DNA of 64,000 bases. Origin: Pseudomonadota bacterium. Its GTDB lineage: Bacteria; Pseudomonadota; Gammaproteobacteria; Steroidobacterales; Steroidobacteraceae. The notes beneath the pieces were generated by a model, which did not search any database, was not told the DNA's origin, and saw only the letters and a program-made list of their open reading frames with translations. This document shows, one piece after another, positions 58,034-64,000 of this stretch. Where the stretch lies: NCBI GenBank assembly GCA_018240525.1, contig JAFEFN010000013.1:372001-436000 (forward strand), written 5' to 3'. Within the stretch, counting starts at the first letter, position 1; every line of letters begins with the position of its first letter. The position numbers and the translations under genes were made by a program.

Positions 58034-61012
58034 ATGACTCTGGCGCGCGCCGGCTCAGCGGTGCTTCTCTTGCTTGTGTGTGTTGCTGGCCTGTCCGCCT
58101 GCGGACAGGTCGCCACCGTGCACGGCGCGGATGCCGCGCAGGCGCCGGTCATCACCACTCAGCCCCAGGACCAGGTCGTCAACAGCGGCGAACAGGCTTC
58201 GTTTGCGGTCGTGGCGCAGGGGTCGGGTCCGCTGACGTACCAGTGGCGGCGCAACGGGGCGCGCATCGAGGGCGCCGCTGCGCCCACCTACACCACGCCC
58301 GCCACCAACTCTGATGACGGCGCGGTTTTCTCCGTACTGGTCGGTAACACGGCCGGCATGGTCGAAAGCGAGAGTGCCACGCTCACCGTCAACCCGGCGA
58401 CTGTGGCGCCGACCATCACCGCCCAGCCCCAGGACCAGACGATCACCTCTGGCCAGACCGCAAGCTTCAGCGTGCAGGTGAGCGGTACGTCCCCGTTCTC
58501 ATTCCAGTGGCAACGCGACGGCATTGCCATTACCGGCGCCACCAGCGCGACGTACACCACCAGCGCGCAGACCACCGCCGACAGCGCGGCGAGCTTCACG
58601 GTCGTAGTCAGCAATGCCGGCGGCTCGGTCACCAGCCGCAGCGCCATCCTGACGGTGAACGGCGGCGGCGGCGGCGCGGTGGCCCCGACCATCACCACTC
58701 AGCCGGCAGACCAGTCCGTCAAGAGCGGCCAGACCGCCACCTTCTCGGTTGCCGCCAGCGGCACTGCGCCCCTGACGTACCAGTGGGCCCGCAATGGCGC
58801 GGCGCTGCCGGGTGCGACGAGCGCTGCGTACACGACCGGGAGCCTGGCGACGAGCGATAGCGGAGCCTCCTTCTCGGTGACGGTGCGTAATTCCGCGGGC
58901 AGCGTCAGCAGCCGCGCGGCCCGGCTCACCGTGAGCGCCAGCGCGCCCAGCATCACGAGCCAGCCGGCTGACCAGACCGTCACGGCGGGACAGCCCGCCA
59001 GCTTCTCGGTCTCGGCCACGGGCACAGCTCCACTGAGCTACCAGTGGCGCAGGAACGGGACCGCCATCGCCGGCGCGACCGGCGCCACGTACACCATCGC
59101 GGCGGCCCAGACCTCCGACAGCGGCGCGACCTTCAGTGTCGCGGTGAGTAACTCCGCGGGCAGCGTTACCAGCCGCACGGCGACGCTCACCGTGACCGGC
59201 GGCGCGCCCGCAATTACCGTGCAGCCTGCCGACCAGACCGTACATGCCGGGCAGACGGCGAGCTTCAGTGTCGCGGCCAGCGGCAGCGCCCCGCTAAGCT
59301 ACCAGTGGCGCAGGAACGGCGCGGCCATCGCCGGGGCATCGGGTTCGAGTTACACCACGGCGATCACGACGGCCGCCGACAGCGGCGCCCAGTTCTCGGT
59401 GCTGGTGAGCAACGCCTTCGGCAGCATCACGAGCCGCAGCGCGCTCCTGACCGTCACCAGCGCGATCACGCAGGGGAGCGACGTCGTCACCTACAAGTAC
59501 GACCTGGCGCGCAGCGGCGCCAACCTGGCCGAGAAGACGCTCACCACTGCCAACGTGCACTCGGCCACCTTCGGCAAGCTGCACTTCCTGGGCACCGACG
59601 GCAAGGTCGACGCGCAGCCGCTGTACCTTTCCGCGCTGAACGTGAACGGCGTGGCGCGCAACGTCGTCTTCGTCGCCACCGAGAATGACTCGGTCTATGC
59701 CTTCGATGCCGACAGCGGCGCGCAGCTGTGGAAGGTCTCGCTCGTGCCGGCCGGCGAGACGGTGAACGACCAGCCGCAGCAAAGCTGCGACCAGATCCAG
59801 CCGACCATCGGCATCACCTCCACTCCGGTGATCGACCGATCCGCAGGCGCGCATGGCACCATGTACGTCGTTGCCATGAGCAAATCCACGGCCTCTGCGG
59901 CCTGGCACCAGCGGTTGCATGCGCTCGACGTTGCCACCGGTGCGGAGTTGCTGGGCGGTCCCCGGGAGATCACGGCCAGCTATCCGTCCGCGAATGGCAC
60001 GATTACTTTCGATCCGCAGCAGTACGAGGACCGCGCCGCGCTGCTGCTCGTCAACCACACCATCTACACGAGCTGGTCCTCACACTGCGACAACAAGTTC
60101 TACACTGGCTGGATCATCGCCTACAGCCAGTCGACCCTGCAGCAGACCGCGGTGCTCAACGTGGCACCCAACAGTGGTGGCGTGGGGCCGGCCATCTGGA
60201 TGGCGGGTGGCGGCCCGGCTGCGGATTCCGCGGGGAACATCTACCTGCTGACCGCCAACGGCGCCTTTGAAGAGGCACTCGATGCCAGCGGCTTCCCGAA
60301 CCAGCGCGACTTCGCGAATTCGTTCCTGAAGCTGTCCACCGGCGGCGGCTCACTGGCGGTGGCCGACTATTTCACCATTTCCAATACCTCGCTCGAGTCC
60401 GGGGCTGACCTGGATCTCGGCTCCGGCGGTGCCATGCTGCTGCCGGACATGACCGATTCCGGCGGCACGGTGCGCCACCTGGTGCTCGGTGCCGGCAAGG
60501 ATGGCAATGTCTATCTGGTGAACCGGGACTCGATGGGGCACTTCAGCCCGAGCGCCAACAACATCTGGCAGCAGCTCACCCAGGTGCTCGGCGGCCGCCT
60601 GACCGGCAATCAGAACGGCGGCCTCTGGTCGACCCCGGCCTACTTCAACGGGCACGTCTACTTCGGTCCGGTTGCCCGTCCGCTGGCCTCTTTCTCCATC
60701 AACAACGCCAGGCTGGCCGGCAGCGCCAGCTCCTCGAGCACGCCCGTGTTCCCGTACCCCGGGACCTCCCCGGTCGTTTCCGCGAACGGCAGTGCCAACG
60801 GCATCGTCTGGGCGCACCAGAACACCAACCCGGCGGTGCTGTACGCCTTCGACGCAGCCAACGTCGGGCGCGAGCTGTACGACAGCTCGCAGGCTGCGGG
60901 GGGGCGCGACCAGTTCGGGGCTGGCAACAAGTTCATCACCCCGGTGGTCATCGACGGCAAGGTCTTCGTGGGCACGACGAACGGCGTTGCCGTCTTCGGG
61001 CTGCTGAACTGA
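58034..61012 (+). CDS. Large lipoprotein: five Ig-like repeats and a PQQ-like beta-propeller
   Basis: A 992-aa surface or periplasmic lipoprotein (lipobox LSAC, lipidated C23). Residues 37-475 are five tandem Ig-like domains of about 85 residues, each with QPxDQTVxxGQTASFSV, PLxYQWRRNG and SGAxFSVxVSNxxGSxTSR patterns. From about 480 to the end is a propeller-like enzyme-type domain with alternating blades (VVFVATENDSVYAFDADSGAQLW, key residues SVYAFDADSGAQLW; GAGKDGNVYLVNRD; VFVGTTNGVAVFGL). No catalytic signature was recognised. ATG 58034 starts the signal peptide; frames through the tRNA upstream are noise. Likely function is binding of polymer or protein at the cell surface; this is inference. 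Confidence 0.78.
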   Translation: MTLARAGSAVLLLLVCVAGLSACGQVATVHGADAAQAPVITTQPQDQVVNSGEQASFAVVAQGSGPLTYQWRRNGARIEGAAAPTYTTPATNSDDGAVFSVLVGNTAGMVESESATLTVNPATVAPTITAQPQDQTITSGQTASFSVQVSGTSPFSFQWQRDGIAITGATSATYTTSAQTTADSAASFTVVVSNAGGSVTSRSAILTVNGGGGGAVAPTITTQPADQSVKSGQTATFSVAASGTAPLTYQWARNGAALPGATSAAYTTGSLATSDSGASFSVTVRNSAGSVSSRAARLTVSASAPSITSQPADQTVTAGQPASFSVSATGTAPLSYQWRRNGTAIAGATGATYTIAAAQTSDSGATFSVAVSNSAGSVTSRTATLTVTGGAPAITVQPADQTVHAGQTASFSVAASGSAPLSYQWRRNGAAIAGASGSSYTTAITTAADSGAQFSVLVSNAFGSITSRSALLTVTSAITQGSDVVTYKYDLARSGANLAEKTLTTANVHSATFGKLHFLGTDGKVDAQPLYLSALNVNGVARNVVFVATENDSVYAFDADSGAQLWKVSLVPAGETVNDQPQQSCDQIQPTIGITSTPVIDRSAGAHGTMYVVAMSKSTASAAWHQRLHALDVATGAELLGGPREITASYPSANGTITFDPQQYEDRAALLLVNHTIYTSWSSHCDNKFYTGWIIAYSQSTLQQTAVLNVAPNSGGVGPAIWMAGGGPAADSAGNIYLLTANGAFEEALDASGFPNQRDFANSFLKLSTGGGSLAVADYFTISNTSLESGADLDLGSGGAMLLPDMTDSGGTVRHLVLGAGKDGNVYLVNRDSMGHFSPSANNIWQQLTQVLGGRLTGNQNGGLWSTPAYFNGHVYFGPVARPLASFSINNARLAGSASSSSTPVFPYPGTSPVVSANGSANGIVWAHQNTNPAVLYAFDAANVGRELYDSSQAAGGRDQFGAGNKFITPVVIDGKVFVGTTNGVAVFGLLN
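58142..59458 (+). repeat. Five tandem Ig-domain-coding repeats
   Basis: Repeats encode residues 37-120, 124-209, 216-301, 303-387 and 391-475 of the lipoprotein. Repeats 4 and 5 are the most alike (both carry LSYQWRRNG). The third junction contains a Gly-rich linker (GGGGG). Confidence 0.8.
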
Positions 61013-61080
61013 GCGGCTCGGAAGCCTCCCCGTTGCCACGTCGACAAGGCGCCGGGTCGCCCGTATCCTCGCCCGCACGC

Positions 61081-61635
61081 ATGAACTTCTGTAGCCACTG
61101 CGGGGCGAAGGTCCAGCTGCGCATACCGCCAGGGGATCAGCTGCCGCGCTACGTCTGCGACGCCTGCGGCACGGTCCACTACCACAACCCGCGCCTGGTG
61201 CTGGGCTGCATCCCGGATCACGGGGGCCAGATCCTGCTGTGCCGGCGGGCGATCGAGCCGCGGCGGGGTTATTGGACGGTTCCGGCGGGGTTCATGGAGA
61301 ACGGCGAGACACTCCAGCAGGCTGCGGCGCGGGAGTGCTACGAGGAGGCTTTGGCGCGCGTCGAGATCGGCTCGCTTGCGAGCATCGTGCACGTACTGCA
61401 CGCCGAGCAGGTGCACGTGTTCTTCCGGGCGAACCTGCCGCGCGCAGAATTCGGCGCGGGCGTGGAGAGCCTGGAGGTCGCGCTATTCAGTCCCGAAGAC
61501 ATCCCCTGGGCCGACATTGCCTTCCGCAGCAACGAGTTTGCGCTGCGCTGCTACTTCAAGGACAAGGCGGCCGGCCGGGAAATGCTCCACTTCGAGACCC
61601 TGGACCGGAAACCAGCGCGGCCCAAAGCCGAGTGA
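61081..61635 (+). CDS. Nudix hydrolase with N-terminal zinc ribbon
   Basis: A 184-aa enzyme hydrolysing a nucleoside-diphosphate-X substrate. Residues 4-29 form a zinc ribbon (CSHC, CDAC: C4, C7, C26, C29) and residues 70-92 the Nudix box GFMENGETLQQAAARECYEE (quoted part) with the GxxxxxE and REcYEE metal-binding residues; a Leu stands where Gly is usual after EE. NADH pyrophosphatase-like or ADP-ribose pyrophosphatase activity is possible, but the NudC signature SQPWPFPxS was not seen. Start ATG 61081. Confidence 0.85.
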   Translation: MNFCSHCGAKVQLRIPPGDQLPRYVCDACGTVHYHNPRLVLGCIPDHGGQILLCRRAIEPRRGYWTVPAGFMENGETLQQAAARECYEEALARVEIGSLASIVHVLHAEQVHVFFRANLPRAEFGAGVESLEVALFSPEDIPWADIAFRSNEFALRCYFKDKAAGREMLHFETLDRKPARPKAE

Positions 61636-61727
61636 TTCACCGCGGCCGCGGCACCGTGGCACAATGCACGGGCTGGTCCCGCCCGCCGTTGCCACGGGGC
61701 GCGGGCGCACCCCGCTGAGGAAACTGC

Positions 61728-62051
61728 ATGACCTTTGTCGTCACCGAAAACTGCATCAAGTGCAAGTACATGGATTGCGTGGAAGTCTGCCCCGTCGACT
61801 GTTTCCACGAGGGTCCCAATTTCCTGACCATCGATCCGGATGAGTGCATCGACTGCACCCTGTGCGAGCCGGAATGCCCGGTGGAGGCCATCTTCTCCGA
61901 GGAGGAGCTGCCCTCGGGCCAGGAGCACTTCAAGCAGCTGAATGCCGAACTGGCCAAGCAGTGGCCGGTGATCACGGAAAAGAAGGATGCGCCGGCGGAT
62001 GCCAAGGAGTGGGAAGGCAAGCCGGACAAACTCAAGCTGCTGGAGCGCTGA
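61728..62051 (+). CDS. fdxA: Seven-iron ferredoxin FdxA
   Basis: Soluble electron carrier with one 3Fe-4S and one 4Fe-4S cluster. The 107-aa protein has nine cysteines in the N-terminal 50 residues: C9, C12, C17, C21, C25, C40, C43, C46 and C50, in the arrangement [17 protein letters not shown] and [12 protein letters not shown]. The C-terminal 50 residues match the longer bacterial 7Fe FdxA type. Converges with dsbC 6 bp away. Confidence 0.95.
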   Translation: MTFVVTENCIKCKYMDCVEVCPVDCFHEGPNFLTIDPDECIDCTLCEPECPVEAIFSEEELPSGQEHFKQLNAELAKQWPVITEKKDAPADAKEWEGKPDKLKLLER

Positions 62052-62057
62052 TCCCGC

Positions 62058-62789
62058 TCAGTGCGGCTGCTTGCTTTCCTTGAGGCGCTGCAGGAGCGCG
62101 TCGGGCGGCTCGTACCCGTCCAGCATCTCCCCGTTGGCGAGCACGATCGACGGGGTTCCCTGCAACTCGAAATCCCTGCCCACCGCGTAGGTCCTGGCCA
62201 CGGGGTTGTTCGGGCAGGCCTTGGTCTTGAGCTCCTGCCCGAGCTTGGCCCGCGTCAGTGCGTCGTTGCGGTCCGGCGAACACCACACCTGCTCGGCCTT
62301 GGTCCAAGACTCGGTGGCCGGGCCGGTGCGCGGGTATAGCAGGTAGCGCACGCGCACCCCGAGGCGGTTGTACTCGGCGATCTGGCTGTGCAGCTTGCGG
62401 CAGTAGGCGCAGTCGACGTCCGTGAATACCGTGACTGTGTACTTCGCATCCGGCGAACCGAAGATCAGCATCTGGTCTTCCGGGATTCCGGCCAGCTCCC
62501 TGACCCTCAGGTCCCGGCGGCGCGCCTCCGTGAGGTTCGCGCTCGACCCCAGGTCGAACAGGTCCCCGGAGATCGCGTACTTGCCGTCGGCGGTGACGTA
62601 GGCGATCTGGGTACCATGGGTGTACTCCCAGATTCCGGCGATCGGCGTGGCGCGCAGATCCTCCGGCTTCGCCCCCTTGATGTGCTTGGCGACCTCGACA
62701 CGCGCATCCGGCGCGGACGCCGGGTCGGCGCACGCCGGGCCGGCGAGGGCAGACAAGGCCAGCAGTCCAAGCAACCACTTCAGCGTCAT
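62058..62789 (-). CDS. dsbC: Periplasmic disulfide isomerase DsbC
   Basis: Thiol-disulfide isomerase that corrects disulfides in exported proteins. From ATG 62789 (243 aa), a signal peptide ending PACA is followed by the DsbC dimerisation domain (IAGIWEYTHGTQIAYVT-like; key residues YVTADGKYAI.GDLFDL) and the thioredoxin fold with the active site CAYC (C127, C130) in FTDVDCAYCRKLH. A second cysteine pair (WCSPDRN, KACPNN) is present as in many DsbC proteins. Confidence 0.93.
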   Translation of the reverse strand: MTLKWLLGLLALSALAGPACADPASAPDARVEVAKHIKGAKPEDLRATPIAGIWEYTHGTQIAYVTADGKYAISGDLFDLGSSANLTEARRRDLRVRELAGIPEDQMLIFGSPDAKYTVTVFTDVDCAYCRKLHSQIAEYNRLGVRVRYLLYPRTGPATESWTKAEQVWCSPDRNDALTRAKLGQELKTKACPNNPVARTYAVGRDFELQGTPSIVLANGEMLDGYEPPDALLQRLKESKQPH

Positions 62790-62928
62790 GGAAGGTCCGT
62801 TTGCGGGTCGTCCGGGGGTTCGAGGCTTCCCGGGGAGAAAAGTTCGCCCCGGTGCGCAGCGCACCCCGGCACGGAACAAGTCTAGCAGAGGGCCGGGACG
62901 GCCATCCCCGCGGCGGGAACCGCCGGTC

Positions 62929-63855
62929 TCAGCCGCGCGGATGGTGCTGGCCGTGCAGTTCCTTGAGACGTTCCCGGGCTACGTGGGTGTAGATCTGGGT
63001 CGTCGACAGGTCGCTGTGGCCGAGGAGCATCTGCACCACGCGCAGGTCGGCCCCGTGGTTGAGCAGGTGCGTGGCAAAGGCATGCCGCAGCGTGTGGGGC
63101 GAGAGCCCCTTGGTAATACCGGCCTTGCGCGCGTAGCGCTTGATGATGTGCCAGAAGGCCTGGCGGGTCATGCGGTCGCCGCGTCGGGTCGGGAACAAGT
63201 AATCGGTCTGGCGCTCGAGCAGAATCTCCCCGCGCGAGGCACGCGAAAACTCCTTGAGCGCTCGCATGGCCTCTTCTCCCAGCGGGATGAGGCGTTCGCG
63301 GTCCCCCTTGCCCAGGATGCGGATAACGCCCTGGTTCAGGTTGATCTGGTTCTGGCGCAGGTTCACCAGCTCCGAGACGCGCAGTCCCGTGGCGTAGAGC
63401 ACCTCGAGCATGGTGCGATCGCGGTTGCCCAGAGGATCGGTCAGCACCGGAGCCGAGAGCAGCGCCTCGACCTCCTCTTCGGTGAGCGAGCGCGGCAGGG
63501 ACCGGCCGATCTTCGGCATGGCGATCTGGGCGGTGGGGTCCTCGCGCAGCACCCCCTCGCGCATGAAATAGCGGAAGAAGCGCCGGAAGCTGGACAGCTG
63601 CCTCGCCGTGCTGCGCGGCCGCGCGCCGGCCTTTACGCGCCAGGCGATGAAGTCGAGCAGGTCCGCGCGCGTGGTCCGCATGATCTGGACATCGCGCTCG
63701 GCCAGCCAGCGGGCCAGCGCCGTGAGGTCGGCGCGATAGGCTGCGAGCGTATTGGGCGACAATCCCCGCTCCATCCAGACCGCATCCAGGAAGCGGGTAA
63801 CCGCCGGATCGGCCGAGTCGGCGCTGGAGGACATGGCGATGGCAGTATTGGACAA
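62929..63855 (-). CDS. xerD: Tyrosine recombinase XerD
   Basis: Site-specific recombinase that resolves chromosome dimers at dif with XerC and FtsK. The 308-aa protein has the SAM-like N-terminal DNA-binding domain and a complete catalytic set: R159 (GLRVSELV), K183 (LGKGDRER), H254 and R257 (HTLRHAF), H280 (LLGHSDLSTTQIY) and nucleophile Y289. XerD rather than XerC is preferred from RVSELVNLR and the dsbC neighbourhood, which is the E. coli order. Met8 (63834) is an alternative start. Confidence 0.93.
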   Translation of the reverse strand: MSNTAIAMSSSADSADPAVTRFLDAVWMERGLSPNTLAAYRADLTALARWLAERDVQIMRTTRADLLDFIAWRVKAGARPRSTARQLSSFRRFFRYFMREGVLREDPTAQIAMPKIGRSLPRSLTEEEVEALLSAPVLTDPLGNRDRTMLEVLYATGLRVSELVNLRQNQINLNQGVIRILGKGDRERLIPLGEEAMRALKEFSRASRGEILLERQTDYLFPTRRGDRMTRQAFWHIIKRYARKAGITKGLSPHTLRHAFATHLLNHGADLRVVQMLLGHSDLSTTQIYTHVARERLKELHGQHHPRG

Positions 63856-64000
63856 GCCTGGTCTCGCTGGGGGCGGCTGAGGACCACACGCTGTGTGCAG
63901 GCCCCGGCTTCCCGGTAATGTAGTGACCCCAGTATGGTGAGGCGGGCACCTGCATCGACGTGATGATCTTCACATGATCAGGCCGGCGTTAACATAAAGA

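Overview
The window is a GC-rich chromosomal segment from what looks like a gammaproteobacterium, probably in or near Xanthomonadales, Nevskiales or Steroidobacterales. The evidence is conserved gene order: nrdR-ribD-ribE...ribB-ribH-nusB-thiL, yajC-secD-secF, ndk-rlmN-pilF-rodZ-hisS-yfgM-bamB-der, trmJ-iscS and guaB-guaA. Nearly all of it is vegetative housekeeping DNA, tightly packed with many 4-bp ATGA/GTGA stop-start overlaps. I see no rRNA, prophage, intact insertion sequence or CRISPR array. Two tRNA genes are present: Ser-CGA and Leu-CAA.

Layout. 0-10.5 kb (minus strand): a kinase/cyclic-nucleotide-binding fusion, then the riboflavin/nusB/thiL cluster. A three-gene envelope module (DUF2946 protein, Cys-rich outer-membrane barrel, TlpA-like thioredoxin) interrupts the cluster between ribE and ribB. 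nrdR and glyA follow. 10.5-18.1 kb: a histone-deacetylase-family enzyme, the ribosome-associated ABC-F protein EttA, an mprF plus AcvB/VirJ-like pair for lysyl-phosphatidylglycerol metabolism, and a zinc-ribbon DUF4145-like protein. 18.1-31.3 kb: purL, DUF1820, an orphan TagH-like FHA protein, tRNA-Ser, mltF, tadA, an M23 peptidase, xseA, guaB and guaA. 31.3-38.5 kb: an accessory stretch with visibly lower GC at first. It holds a DUF6920-like protein, an alpha/beta hydrolase, a duplicated beta-barrel protein, a TIR-TM-TolB-like-TPR receptor-like protein and a divergent unknown secreted protein. 38.5-49.2 kb: the der-to-trmJ housekeeping block, including an unusual IscS fused to a degenerate IscU domain. 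49.2-57.7 kb: suhB, an amino-acid permease, terC, secF-secD-yajC, tgt and queA. 57.8-64 kb: tRNA-Leu, a lipoprotein with five Ig-like repeats and a PQQ-like propeller, a Nudix hydrolase, fdxA, dsbC and xerD.

Functional themes are purine nucleotide synthesis (purL, guaB, guaA), flavin synthesis, outer-membrane and secretion machinery (bamB, rodZ, pilF, yfgM, secDF-yajC), tRNA modification (tadA, trmJ, tgt, queA, rlmN) and peptidoglycan or disulfide enzymes (mltF, M23, dsbC, TlpA). The most unusual points are the IscS-IscU fusion that has lost most cluster-ligating residues, the envelope module inside the riboflavin operon, the TIR/TolB-like/TPR protein, and a guaB promoter placed so that the mRNA should be leaderless. 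Functional assignments are read from motifs and synteny only; no database search was possible.
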